Shown in pieces: positions 22,710-34,499 of a stretch of 64,000 bases of DNA. The notes below the pieces were generated by a model. That model was given only the letters and a program-made list of their open reading frames with translations. It was not told the DNA's origin and did not search any database. The stretch is from Dryomyza anilis (lineage: Eukaryota > Arthropoda > Insecta > Diptera > Dryomyzidae), in the NCBI GenBank assembly GCA_951804985.1, contig OX638135.1, forward strand, positions 8,628,858-8,692,857. The letters are read 5' to 3'. Position 1 is the stretch's first letter, and each line of letters begins with the position of its first letter. The translations under genes and the position numbers were made by a program.

Positions 22710-25700
22710 TTACAACCGTGGGTCGGTTTTGGCCGCTGAGATGAAGCCGCGCCAGTCGGATCTGCTTTGCGCGCGCTGACGCCAGTTAGAAATACCAAGC
22801 GTTGTCAGGTTGTCCTCAACTTGGTCTTTCCAACGCAGATTTGGACGCCCTCTTCTACGCTGTCCACCTTCGAGTTTCGATTCAAGCACCTTCTTGGCTG
22901 GAGTGTTTTCATCCATGCGTTCGACATGACCTAGCCAGCGAAGCCGCTGGATCTTGATGCGCTTGACTATGTCAATGTCGTCGAATAACTCATACAGCTC
23001 GTGGTTCATCCTGATTCGATACTCGTTAGCAAAGCAGATAGGGCCAAAGATTTTACGGAGAATCTTTCTCTCGAACGCTCCCAGTACTCTCTCATCGGTG
23101 GTGGCCAGCGTCCATGTTTCTGCACCATAAAGTAGGACGGGCATGATGAGTGACTTGTAGAGCGTTATTTTTGTCCGGCGAGAGAGGGCTCTGCTTCTCA
23201 ATTGCCTACTGAGCCCAAAGTAGCACCTGTTGGCAAGAGTTATTCTCCGTTTGATCTCCAGGCTGACGTCGTTGTTGCTGTTTACGCTGGATCCCAGATA
23301 GACGAAGTCCTTCACAATGTCGAACTTGTGGGTGTCAAAATCAGCTTTTTGTCCAAGACGCACGGACTCTTTTTTGCTTGTTTACACAAGGAACTTCGTC
23401 TTGTCCTCGTTCACCGCTAGACCCATTCGACGCGACTCTTTCTCCAATCTGGAGAATGCTGCGCTGACTGCTCGTGTGCTCCTGCCAATGATATCAATAT
23501 CGTCGGCATATGCGAGCAGCATGACACTTTTGTTGAGGATAGTGCCGCTTTGACGGAGTTCGGCAGCTCGAACTATTTTCTCCATCAATAAGTTAAAAAA
23601 GTCGCACGATAGGGAGTCACCCTGTCTGAAACCTCGTTCGGTATGAAATGGCTCGGAGAGGTCTTTTCCTATTCTCACTGAGCAACGTGTGTTGCTCAGG
23701 GTCATCCTGCAAAGCCTTATAAGTTTCGCAGGTATACCGAACTCAGACATTGCGGCGTATAATCGTTCCCTTATCGGAGTGTCGAAGGCGGCTTTATAGT
23801 CGACTAATAGGTGGTAGGTGTCGATCTGTTTTTCTAGGGTCTTTTCCTGGATTAGGCGCAATGTGAAAATCTGGTCTATGGTGGACTTTCCAGGTCTGAA
23901 GCCGCACTGATAAGGTCCAATCAGTCTGTTGACGATGGGCTTCAGTCTTTCACATAATACGCTCGATAGAACCTTGTATGCGATATTGAGTAGGCTGATC
24001 CCACGGTAGTTGGCGCAGATAGTGGGATCCCCTTTCTTAAGGATTGGGCAGAGTACACTGAGGTTCCAGTCACTTGGCATGCTTTCATCCGACCATATTC
24101 TGCTTACGAGCTCGTGCATGCTCTCTATTAGCTCTTCGCCTCCGGTCTTAAACAATTCAGCAGGCAGGCCATCAGCACCTGCGGCTTTGTTGTTTTTCAG
24201 CCGAGCAATGGCTGTTCTGACCTCGTCATGGTCGGGTGGCGGAATCTCAACGTCGTCATCAAGTACTGGGGTTGCCGGGTTTGCTTCTCTATCGGTGGAA
24301 TTGAGGTCATCATCACCGGTCAGCAGTTTAGAGAAGTGATCCCTCCATATTTTCAGTGTGCTCTGGATATCTGTCACTAGATTTCCGTTCTCATCTTTAC
24401 AGGAAGAGGCTCCGGATTTCGAACCTCCGGCTAGGCGTCTTATTTTCTCGAAGAATTTTCGAGCCTCATTCCTGTCCCCATGCATCTCAATCTCCTCACA
24501 CTCACGTCTTTCTGCCTCGCTTTTTTTACGCCTGAAAAGACGTCTCTCTTCCCTCCTCTTCTCTTTGTATCGCTCCTTCGCAGCTCGCGTAGCTACTGAC
24601 TGCAGGGTGGATTTGTACGCAGCGTCTTTCTCTGCAGTGGCCGCGCGACACTCTTGGTCATACCACTGATTCCTCAGGGGGCGTTGGAATCCAAGCACCT
24701 CTTCGGCAGCCGTACGCATAGAGCAGGAGATATGATTCCACTGCGCGCTTATATCATCGAGAGGAGGAGTGCTTTGTCTAAGCAGGTGTGAGAGTCGAGT
24801 GGAAAAGGCTTGCGTTGTCTGTTGTGATTGCAGCTTTCCGACGTCTAGCTTTCTCTGCGTTTGGTTCCGTACGTTCTTCGCAGCGCTTAAGCGTGTGCGG
24901 ACCTTGGCTGCTACAAGGTAATGATCCGAGTCCATATTGGCACCTCGGATAGTGCGTACGTCCATCACGCTTGAAGAGTGCCTTCCGTCAATCACAACGT
25001 GATCAATTTGATTTCGAGTTTTTTGATCGGGCGACAACCATGTGGCCTTGTGGATATCGAAATGTTCGAATCTAGTGCTACTAACTACCATGTTTCGTGC
25101 TGCGGCGAAGTCGATTAGCCTCGTTCCGTTATCGGAAGTGTTGGCATGGAGGCTAAATTTTCCGATTGTGGGACAATAGATGGCTTCTCTGCCCACCTTG
25201 GCGTTAAAATCGCCTAGCACGATTTTGATATCGTGGCGGGGGCAGCGCTCGTATGCGTTGTCTAGGCGCTCGTAGAAGCGCTCTTTTGTCTCGTCATCTT
25301 TCTCGTTCGTCGGAGCGTGTGCACAAATTAGGCTGATATGGAAATATTTAGCCTTGATGCGGATTGTTGCCAGCCTTTCGTCCACGGGCGTGAACCTAGA
25401 GACAAGGAGGCGGAGTCTCTTGCCGACCACAAATCCACATCCAAATTCGTGTCTCTCCGCATGGCAGCTGTAGTAGATATCACAGGACGCTTGTTTCGAA
25501 CAGCCCTGTCCCGTCCATCGCATCTCCTGGATAGCGGTGATGTCAGCCTTATATTTTTCGAGGACATCTGCCAGCTGGATAGAGGCACCTTCCCTATAAA
25601 GGGTCCGGACATTCCAGGTGCATATCCGTAAATCATGGTCCTTAAAACGTTTGCGTGGGTCGTCATCGTTGTAATCGGTCGTTATCCGAGGCTTCTTTTT

Positions 25701-25754
25701 TGTTTTCATTGGGCGCATAGGTTTTTTCCGTGGTGGGACCCAAACCCAACGCAC
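22710..25754 (-). pseudogene. RTE ORF2, copy 2
   Basis: Identical in domain order to copy 1, with the same single in-frame stop near 23380. One amino-acid difference is visible in the endonuclease: KRLRLLVSR here against KRLRHLVSR in copy 1 (base near 25410). The His/Leu change is the clearest coding difference between the two tandem copies. Confidence 0.9.
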
Positions 25755-25801
25755 GAACCCTCACTCTGAGGGAGATGCTCGCCACTCACTTTAGCCGACT
25801 T

Positions 25802-25954
25802 CTACACCGGGTGGTGTAGAGCGCCGTTTCCAGGGACTTCCACGAGGAGGACTTCCACCGAAGTGGAGGTGTCACCATTTGACAATTTGTCAATTCTGGT
25901 GACCAGTGAGTTGACTTGAGACGACACCGACAAGGATTGCGCTGGCTTCGCCAT
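25802..25954 (-). CDS. RTE short ORF1, copy 2
   Basis: Same 50-residue frame as at 19406-19558 (MAKPAQSLS to HHPV), unchanged between copies. No function is assigned. Confidence 0.55.
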   Translation of the reverse strand: MAKPAQSLSVSSQVNSLVTRIDKLSNGDTSTSVEVLLVEVPGNGALHHPV

Positions 25955-26801
25955 GTTGAAGCACTCAGACACGTTGCCTTGTGATAATCGCCCCCATAGT
26001 CCCATTTTATAGTAACTGGGTTTACATAATTTCGTAATATTTTTAGAAATTAAATTATCACCTCTAGATGCAATTTCCAATATATATCCTTGGGTAATTG
26101 AATATATGACCCCACAGGAATATGTTCCAGTTTTAAAATTGTGCTCTCCAAATATTTGAATTCCACTATCGCCCATCCACTATCTTTTTCTTGCAATTCA
26201 CTTGTGTGTGTGATTATATTTTCAATAGTCGAATCAATGTCATCAACATTGTATAAGCACACATACGGTACAGTAAAATGTTTTAGTGTTTGTACCATTT
26301 CATCATTATTGGTTTTTAGGTAATCACCAAATATTCCAACGTTCAATTTTATGGAATCAAAATCAGCCAAATAATCCTGAATAATATTTTTAAAATAATC
26401 TTTAACATCATTATAAAATTTTTCAATGCAAATTTCATTTTTTAAATTAATTATAATTTTGTACTGGCGACAAACATTATTATTTAATGGAGAGGTCAAA
26501 AAAACATTTACACTAATGAATGTAGCAGCTTTTTCCTTGTGTCCTTAAATGAATTTTAAACCTATTACAGGTATATTTAATTGACATAGCTCACACTCTA
26601 GAGTCTACTGTACTATTTTAGATCTTTTGGCATGATTAATCAAAAAGTTTCCAGTTCTTTTCAATTGTTGTCGAGATGTGATTGGAGGTGATTGTTGAAT
26701 TAAATCAAATTCACAGCAAAATAGTTACTACTCAAGTCAGTCAAATTATTGAAAATTTGTCCGCAATGGCATGCGTATTGGGTTTCGCACGAATTTTCCA
26801 T

Positions 26802-27995
26802 TTTAATTTTTTTTTAACTTTTTAAATATTGTAATGTTCAATATGAATTTTTAAACAAATAACACGAACAAACGAACTAACTTTTTTTATTTAATTTTTA
26901 ATATGAATTTAACACAAGACGGAACGTTTTTAAGGAAATAATTAATATCAACGAAGTTTACAATTGTACTAAGGTGACTAAGAAATTCTCATGACCAGAT
27001 TTGTTCGAAAATAGCCAGGTAAAGCAATATAGGTTCTTAACTGCATCGAACATTTACAAAAGGTCTCACTTGCATTCCCAATTGATTCTTATCTTCTACC
27101 CAACCTATTGTTTCTTATCTGCATCGATTTTTTGATTGACATTTAGAAAAGTTCCCACCTGCATTCGTTATTCTTTAAGGATACAGTTTTTAATGATTGC
27201 ATATAAAACATTTCATGATCTAACAATACTCTTTAAAGACAATAAATATTGCAATTTATTGCTAAAAAATATATTTCAGAATCACATGTACCTGTAAAAA
27301 GGGAACGACCGATATTAACGACCTAAAATAAATGGGATGTGCATTCTTTTGATATGAACCCTTTTTTTAAATAGGAGTGTTGAAAGATAACCAAAACTGC
27401 AATTTATTGCTCAAAAATATATTCCTAAAGCATGTTTGTACATATAATGCTCATTAATACGTACGTGTGTGATCCTTTTTAATGATATTCTTAGAAATCT
27501 TCTCAAAGGTAATGGTCGATATTTACGACTTAAAATAAATGTGATCTGAATTCATATTTTTTTTAATTGATACCGTAATAATTATTTTATTATTGAGTTA
27601 GATAATTTGAAACCAATGAAAAGTACATGAGCTATATATTACAATCACAATCAACTTTTTACAACTACATGAAATCAAAAAAATGTGAAATTAACTGGAA
27701 TTGTTCATTTTATATATATGTAGATACAACCATTATCAGCGCCATCTATTGCCTTTTAGTTTGAAACTTTTCTACAGAATCAGTCAAAGTAATAGCTATA
27801 GCTATATTGCATAATAGTTGCATAGATCTAATAGCTGACAGGGTGTAACAATAGGATGCAACAACAGGGTGTACAACAGCATATAATAACAGGGTGTAAA
27901 GTAAAATGTGTCAGCATTAACTAGAATAGTAATAGAATAAATATATAGCTGAACCACAGTTCTTACGCCATATTTAATCTACTAAAATTTTCCGC
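26802..27995. other. No gene; copy of 20406-21599
   Basis: This stretch repeats the AT-rich, direct-repeat-bearing DNA described at 20406-21599. I see no coding region or RNA gene in it. Confidence 0.5.
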
Positions 27996-30015
27996 CAGCG
28001 GGCGGCAAAGGGTTCCTGCGTTCAATTTAGGGTGCAGCACAGGACTTGAAATAAGGGTAATTTTTAAAAACTTAAAAAATTACACGGCTACATTTAGCCG
28101 TGACATAAAAAGTTGAGGGATACCCCTATTTAATCTACTGACGGACACAAGATAAAGACGTGTGTGAAAAACCCGATGTATTTGCTTTGTAGTAAAACTG
28201 ATGCTAACAGTGATCATGCTACGGGAGCATTTAACTGTCCTAAGTACAGGAAAGAGCTCCAAAAACTCGCAACAAGAAGATGAGAGTGTTGCAGTTGAAT
28301 CTCAATCATTGCCGAGCAGCCTAGAATTTCCTCAAACAGAGTGTGCGCGAGTTGAATATAGATATTGCACTACTTAGTGAGCCTTACAGCAACGTTGATA
28401 CAAGTAGCTGGGTAGCTGATAGTTGCAATACATCTGCAATATGATCCGTCAACAATAGAGTACTGCAAGACAAAATGACAACCGGACAAGATGGCTTTGT
28501 CCGTGCTGCTGTGTATGGAATATACATGTATAGTTGTTACATCCCTCCGAGATATACAATACGCGAATTTCAGAGCATTTCTTTAGCTTGACGTCCAATG
28601 CGATAAACAGAGCACCTTTATTGATCGCTGGGGATTTTAACGCATTGGCGACTGAGTGGGGCTGCCCGAGTACAAATAAAAGACGCCGGATATTCTTAGA
28701 GTCGTTTGCAATGCTGAACGTGATGATTATGAACTCTGGAAATGAGCAGACGTTCAATCGTAATGGAAGAGGTTCTATAATAGGTGTTGCGTTTGCCAGC
28801 ACAAACATTTCGAACCGAATACAGTGGTCTATTAGTGACCATTATACACACAGTGATCATAGTGCTATAATCATGGACATAGGAAACTATCCATTGACAC
28901 CAACGTTAATGAACGCACTTAGATGGAACCGTACGGGCTGGAAAGCTAACACTTTTGACAAGGAACTGTTCAAAGTTTATATGGAGGATATGATTCTGAT
29001 TGGTTCACCAGAAAATATGTCTGAGCAGCTTATTGATCAAGTTACCCATGCTTGCAACGCCTCGATGAGGAAACAAGGACAAGGTGGAACCAAATCACCG
29101 GTGTATTGGTGGAATGAGGTAATCGTCCAACTGCGTAGAGAATGTATACGAGCCAGAAGAGTATATGTAAGAACACGTGGTAGACTGGAAAATGATCTTC
29201 ACCATCAAGAGCTTAAAGCTAAGATGAAAGCGCTGAAACTGGCTATACGTCAAAGCAAACGATCGTGTTTCTTGAAAATTTGCGATGACGTTGAAAATAA
29301 TCCATTAGGAATGGCCTATAAACTGGTGACGAAGAAGTTGAACTGTCTGAATATCTTATCCTCGAGTGAACCAGTAATACTCGATAGAATGGTGAAGCAT
29401 CTTTTCCCGCAACAAGGTACGACGAATTGGAGAATTACAGCGGCAATCAAGTTTTTAGTTTCTCGCCCGTAACTACTGCTGAGATACTACAAGATGTAGC
29501 AAGATTTCAGGATGGAAAAGCCTCGGGGCTTGATGGCATACAAAACATGTTGCCCGGATCAAATAGTGCAGTTGATAAACGCCTGCCTTCGGCATGGATC
29601 TTTTCTACCAATATGGAAAAGACAGAGACTGCTGCTGTTGCCCAAAAACAATAAGCCACTGGAGGACCCTTCATCATACAGACCACTATGTATGATAGAT
29701 ACGTGCGGAAAGTTGCTGGAGAGCATAATCTGCAAAAGATTAGACTCGTACATTGAGACAACAGGAGGTCTGTCTAATAGCCAGTACGGCTTCAGAAAGT
29801 GTAGATCGACAATAGATACTATAGGGGTTGTTGTTAATACAGCTAAAGAGGCTATTGAAGGCGAAAGCTGGAGGACTGGTTATAAGGAATATTGTGTGGT
29901 TGTAACGCTGGATGTTAAGAATACTGCGAACTGGGAGAAGATCGTGATTGCCTTGAACCGCTTGAATGTACCACAATATTTAGTGGCAGTAAATAGGGAT
30001 TATTTTCATTGCTAG
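27996..30015 (+). mobile_element. R1/I-like non-LTR retrotransposon, truncated
   Basis: A plus-strand element whose ORF1 end, ORF2 endonuclease and front half of the reverse transcriptase are present. It breaks off at about 30015, before the YADD motif, where a short repeat (AGGGATTATTT..TCATTGC occurs twice) precedes the inverted-repeat arm. RNase H-type 3' ends of a similar element lie at 32204-32841 and 36557-37188 and may be its missing end. The clade is inferred from motif style (SYRPLCMIDTCGKLLE, VVTLDVKN). Confidence 0.7.
28280..30015 (+). pseudogene. R1/I-like ORF2, endonuclease and partial reverse transcriptase
   Basis: Starts at ATG 28280, overlapping the ORF1 stop as ATGA. Endonuclease motifs: LNLNHCRAA, LLSEPYS, LIAGDFNALATEWG, and HSDHSAIIMD with the terminal SDH. 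The linker region runs to about 29400. Reverse-transcriptase motifs follow: GKASGLDGI, SSYRPLCMIDTCGKLLE, SQYGFRKCRSTIDTI and VVTLDVKN. Stops after HCRAA and SWVADSCNTSAI, a frameshift near 28570 and further shifts near 29440 and 29560 inactivate it. The catalytic YADD and everything after it are missing. R1-clade elements often target rDNA, but no rDNA is seen here. Confidence 0.75.
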
Positions 30016-30042
30016 GGATTATTTGTCATTGCGGGTATGGTT

Positions 30043-30450
30043 CAAGTAATTTAAATATCTTAAAATCAATCTTTTTCTTATGACGAATGTACATATGAGA
30101 CATGAGCACCAAGATGATTCAAAAATTTGTTTGACAAGATCGCAGAGAAAAAAAAATTAAACACTCATCTCGAACATATCGACAACCGAGACAACAGGAC
30201 AAAACTCTCCTGAACGATTTAGAATCCAGAGAATTAACATGACGACACCCACTGGAGATTTGCAAACTCCACAAGAACCATCGAAGCCCAACAGACCCAA
30301 CGCACCACATACAACGAACCATTGAAGATGAACAAGGCAAGTCCGTCCCAGCACACAGAAGAACAAGAGGAAAAATCCGGTCCAACAGTAGGGCATATAA
30401 AAAATACAGACACACTCAATACACATGCAAAACACATATAAGTTAAATCA
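30043..30450 (+). other. Unassigned block, outer part of inverted-repeat arm
   Basis: Its reverse complement is at 38660-38993. One frame has short open stretches (TLISNISTTETTGQNSPERF, MTTPTGD), rich in Thr, Pro and Asn, preserved in both arms, but they hold no motif I recognise and are cut by stops. It lies upstream of the polypurine tract and LTR, so it may be the 3' internal region of an element G relative. Function cannot be stated. Confidence 0.3.
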
Positions 30451-30470
30451 GAGTCATACGTTTATCTATA

Positions 30471-30471
<1 letters not shown>

Positions 30472-30521
<50 letters not shown>

Positions 30522-30541
30522 ATATATATATATATATATAA
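30472..30541. repeat. (TA)n microsatellite
   Basis: About 70 bp of TA repeats with one interruption. Similar TA runs border most blocks of the inverted repeat. Confidence 0.9.
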
Positions 30542-30798
30542 CAAACAAAAAACAAAGTAAAACATATCATTATTATTATTGGCACACATTCAAATATTCA
30601 AAAATATTTTTATAGATAACTTGAGAATAAATAAGCATATTATAATTGTTAAAGTAACATATAATCATTATTTTAAAATATACATATATTCGTTATTATT
30701 CTTAATATTAATTCTAAGAAAACATCATTTCTATATATTCAAAAATATTCCAAAGATATCTAGTAAAAAATTATTATTATTCTTAATATTAATAAAAA

Positions 30799-31496
30799 CC
30801 AGTTGGGAAGGTTAGATCACATGGGAAATTTTAAAGTAGGTGTAATTATGATAGTTAGGATTATCAAAATTATAGTCGGTCTAAGCCGACTATAAATACC
30901 CTACACCTATGTGTGGTTACCATTCAAAGTGATATATAGGTCACCAGGATATACGAATCATGAAAATAACTACAAACATTCAATCGCTGAAGAATTTCCA
31001 TTCATTCGATACCCATATTTACAAATGGGTAGGTGTACCGAATTTCGATTTTTTTTGTGAACCACAAGTCTTTTCTCCGGAAAACTTTATTATCATGTAT
31101 TTGAGCATGATGTCAATATATATTTGACCAAAAAAGTTTACCTAAGCACGTATACATAAAAATTGATCTTTATATGTACATTTTACATGAGGTATTTGAA
31201 CATAAGTGGTCGGATCATAGGTCACAATGGACCGATCTCGCAGGTATATTAGTAAGCTAAGTTATAAGTTTCATTTATCGAGCTCTTCAATTTTAAAAGT
31301 AGTAGGGATTTCAACAGACAGACGGACAGACGGACAGACAGACAGACAGACGGACAGACGGACATCGCTAAATCGACTCAGGAGGTCATGCTGATCAAGA
31401 ATATATATACTTTTCCTTACCGGAGATGCTTCCTTCTGGGTGTTACAAACGGCGTACCAAACTGAATATACCCTTTCACTCTTAGTGTAGGGTATA
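30799..31496 (-). mobile_element. DINE-1/mini-me-like element, copy 1
   Basis: About 700 bp, minus orientation. The order from its 5' end (right) is: TATACCCTACACT-like start, the conserved core GTATATATATTCTTGATCAG, a (GTCY)n run at 31315-31375, a body, a stem-loop (TATAGTCGG / CCGACTATA) and the end CCCAACTGG. This matches the mini-me plan described from flies and related to Helentron-associated elements. No protein is encoded. It is absent from the other arm of the inverted repeat, so it inserted after that duplication. Confidence 0.8.
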
Positions 31497-31506
31497 AAAA
31501 AATTTC

Positions 31507-31522
31507 CATAAGGGGGGAGGAA
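31507..31522 (+). promoter_or_regulatory. Polypurine tract before LTR
   Basis: AAGGGGGGAGGAA directly precedes the LTR start. Such tracts prime plus-strand DNA synthesis in LTR elements, which identifies the following LTR as a 3' LTR read on the plus strand. The matching tract of the other arm is at 37848-37860. Confidence 0.75.
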
Positions 31523-32203
31523 TGTTGTGAATTAGTTCACACATTTTTCTTTTCTTTATGGTTCTTCACTATTCATTCAGTTTTGGATGTTGCTGTACAC
31601 ATGTTGAACGCATCATGTTTTTCATATCATGTTGAACTCATGTTGTACAGCAACATGTTCATAGCATTGTCCCAACGCTTCACGTTGGCAACAATAATAA
31701 TAATTTGGCAAAGCGCTAAGCTTTGCGTAAAACACACCTCTTTCAAGTTAGTTTCCACACTTAACAAAAGCTTGCGATAATTCGGCAAAGCGCTAAAGCT
31801 TTACTTAGACCACACCTCTTGCAATAGAATTTATCATTGCATGATTAGAGGGCTACGTTAAAATAAGCAGAGCAGCTTTTGTCAACAATTCTGATATTTC
31901 GCAATTGGTGTCAGCCAAAAACTGCAAGTCGGACTTTCTTCAAAAGTCACGTACACCAAAATTGAGTGAAAGTGAAAATTCACTAGAACATTATGAAAAT
32001 AGAATTTAAGAAAAGCTTGCAACGAAGGTATTGATAAGACCTTTCGTTCCCATTTAAAAGATTGTAGTTTAACCAACCTCAAGTGGAGGTACTAAAATAA
32101 TAAAAGTGTCTTTTCCACTCTAAAATTAAAAAATGTCTTTTGATTAATTAAATTGTAAAATAAATCAATAAATGTAAAATAAATTAACTACAACATTACA
32201 ACA
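31523..32203 (+). repeat. Element G-type 3' LTR, left arm
   Basis: Begins TGTTGTGAATTAG and ends TTACAACA. It is homologous in reverse complement to 37189-37847 and to the 5' LTR at 6918-7515. It is joined directly to non-LTR RNase H sequence at 32204, so it inserted there. Only this LTR and some upstream DNA remain; no gag or pol lies on its left. Confidence 0.85.
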
Positions 32204-32841
32204 CGAGCCGGCTATGGACTACATTGCGGATAATAGATGGCAGACCAGAGCTATATCTGTTTGCAGCGATAGTCAGGCTGCTCTTATGGCTTTGAACAAC
32301 CCGGTCATCACATCAAAAATTGTACGTCAATGCAGATCATAAAGGATTTTCGGGCAATGAAACATCTGACGAACTAGCACGTGATGGATCTGAGGATAAT
32401 CCATTTAGACCTGAACCTGAGCTTGGACTACCTGCATCTACGGATAAATTCGCTATCAGCTCTTGGGTCGCCTCCGCACACAAGAGCAGATGGCTGAACG
32501 AGACGAAATGCAGTTTCTACAAGCTCATGACAACGACGATAACCAAAAGATCGGCCTCGTTTCTACTTTCCTTAAGTAGAAAGGAGTGCAGAAAACTGAC
32601 GGGGCTTCTAACGGAACACAGCGCATGCTAAAAACACATGAACGCAATCGGCCTTGAAGAAAACGCATTTTGTTCTGCTTGCTACGAAAAAACTGGCACC
32701 ACAGAGCACTATCTCTGTGACTGTCCAGCATTTTCTAGAATTATAAGGCAGATTTTTGGCACAGACGTGATGAGAGAGAATCAGTTTCGCTCTTTATCAC
32801 ACACAAGCCTTCTTAGATTCAATAATGAATCTAAGAAATAA
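32204..32841 (+). pseudogene. Non-LTR ORF2 C-terminus: RNase H and Cys/His finger (left arm)
   Basis: The frame resembles the end of ORF2 of I/R1/LOA-like elements: an RNase H part (VCSDSQAALMALNNP, then GNETSDELARDGS) and a terminal finger (CSACYEKTGTTEHYLCDCPAF). RNase H would remove element RNA after copying. The front of the domain is missing at the LTR junction. There is a frameshift near 32322 and an in-frame stop (HSAC then TAA, near 32630), the latter also present in the other arm. The 3' UTR follows to about 33115. Confidence 0.75.
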
Positions 32842-33149
32842 TATTTAAAACCAGGAAACTAAGTCACAGCACAATGGATATAACTCTGTCTGAGTGCTGT
32901 GGCTCTATTTTTATCCCACAAAAAATGAGGTTTTCCAAACATACAAATGAAAATTATTTTAAAAAAATTATTGATGTGTATAAAACTTATGTATATAAAG
33001 TATTCTAAGTATATGTATTGTATATGCGTAAATATGCCGCGCCCACAAATTCAAAAAGTATATCTACTAATTCCTTCCCCTGAAAAATAAAATCACTATA
33101 GAAGTTATTTATTTGCATTTATTTATTTTTTTTATTTAAACATATATAA

Positions 33150-33152
33150 TTT

Positions 33153-33213
<61 letters not shown>

Positions 33214-33269
33214 ATATATATATATGTATGTATATATATATATAAATATATATAAATATATATATATAT

Positions 33270-33311
<42 letters not shown>

Positions 33312-33360
33312 TATTTATTTATTTGCATTTATTATTTAAACATATATAATTTTGTATATA
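33150..33360. repeat. (TA)n-rich tract
   Basis: Long TA repeats with a few TATC and AAATA interruptions, followed by a second short TA run near 33355-33368. It marks the inner edge of the left arm. Confidence 0.9.
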
Positions 33361-34029
33361 TATATATCCTAGCTGGACCCGTGCACGACTCGTGCTATGG
33401 AGCGATTTTATTAATCCCTAAAGCCCTAGATTTCTTCCCAGTAGAAATTTTCCATGTAAAATTCTTTCCGTAGAATTCTCCCCGTAGAGTTTTTCACAGT
33501 AGAAATTTTAGTGTGGTGAGTTTTAAAGTGGTGAGTTTCAGTGTAGTGAGTTTAGGTGAGGTGAATTTTGGTGTGGTGAATTTTGGTGTGGTGAGTTTTA
33601 GTGTGGCGAGTTTTAGTGTGGCGAGTTTTAGTGTGGTGAATTTTATTGTGGTGAGTCAGTGTGGTGAATTTTATTGTGGTGAGTTTTAGTGTGGTGAGTT
33701 TTAGTGTGGTGAATTTTAGTGTGGTAAATTTTAGTGTTAGGAGTTTCATTGTGATGAGTTTTAATGTGGTGTGGTTGCTTTTGTATATTTTTTTGTATTT
33801 GAGTTTTTTTGTTTCATCTTCTTAGCTTGTGTATGTGCCGAGTTTTGGCATTTTGAAAGTTTATGTTGTATGGGAGGTGCCACGCCCCTTTGTCCAATCC
33901 TGCTTATATATAGCCTATGACACCCTCCGGACTTCATAGTATCCTGGTGCAAAATTTCAGTTAAATCGGTTGAGCGGTTTAGACGTGATGCTGAACAAAC
34001 AGACAGACAGACTGACAGACGGACCAAGA

Positions 34030-34034
<5 letters not shown>
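33361..34034. mobile_element. Unclassified repeat unit between TA microsatellites
   Basis: Starts CCTAGCTGGACCCGTGCACG and ends with CAGACAGACAGACTGACAG and GGACCAAGAGTTTTATATA. A unit bounded by (TA)n, carrying CAGA-type repeats and a minisatellite, resembles microsatellite-associated mobile sequences of insects. No protein frame is credible. It lies wholly in the spacer of the inverted repeat. Confidence 0.45.
33482..33775. repeat. 15-bp minisatellite (TTTTAGTGTGGTGAG)
   Basis: About 19 tandem copies of a 15-bp unit with scattered substitutions (GTGGCGAG, GTGGTGAA). Because the unit is a multiple of three, one minus frame is open and reads as a Thr/His/Lys pentapeptide repeat, but this is a by-product of the repeat. 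Confidence 0.9.
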
Positions 34035-34330
<296 letters not shown>

Positions 34331-34499
34331 TGTTACGAAAATTCAGTCTACGGAAAACTGTGCTACGAGTTCGTATCGCTGGATTGTGTACAAAATAAAA
34401 ACGCACTTATATTTGGTTTTGACTAGTATTATTTCAACTAGTATGCCCATATGTATCACATATGTATGTATCACAGTTCACAAATTACCTGAATTAGGT

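Larger units (their letters stand above)
22674..26003 (-). mobile_element. Full-length RTE retrotransposon, copy 2
   Basis: Duplicate of the RTE at 16282-19607, bracketed by the same ATTTTATAGTAACT (22660-22673 and 26004-26017). Sharing of insertion site, target duplication and flanks shows it came from segmental duplication, not a second transposition. Its tail has five TTAC units against four in copy 1. Confidence 0.9.
22541..26801 (-). pseudogene. Maverick/Polinton-type polymerase remnant, second copy, partial
   Basis: Duplicate of the polymerase pieces at 26801-26004 and 22673-22541, again separated by the RTE. The segment encoding the HINLLLIQNE and FCNFCLSVY region is missing because the duplication starts inside the hAT element. 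The same stops and frameshift are present as in copy 1. Confidence 0.6.
21966..28410. repeat. Tandem duplication, second copy (6445 bp)
   Basis: Head-to-tail copy of 15574-21965, nearly identical. Offsets of 6392, 6396 and 6445 bp along its length come from one extra TTAC unit and one 49-bp segment (28055-28103). After 28410 the R1-like element continues without interruption, so this copy keeps the original right flank and copy 1 the original left flank. Confidence 0.9.
30043..33115. repeat. Large inverted repeat, left arm
   Basis: This arm is the reverse complement of 36296-38993. It contains, in order, an unassigned block (30043-30450), a TA run, a second unassigned block (30542-30798), a mini-me insertion found only in this arm (30799-31496), a polypurine tract, an LTR, and the RNase H end and 3' UTR of a non-LTR element. 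The arms share a stop codon inside the RNase H region, so they come from duplication of one already decayed sequence. Confidence 0.85.

Noticed and set aside
28449..28808. A 119-codon minus-strand frame
   Set aside because: It is antisense to the R1-like endonuclease, whose catalytic motifs are clear on the plus strand.
33552..33749. A Thr/His/Lys pentapeptide-repeat protein
   Set aside because: It is a by-product of a 15-bp minisatellite with no start context or flanking domain.
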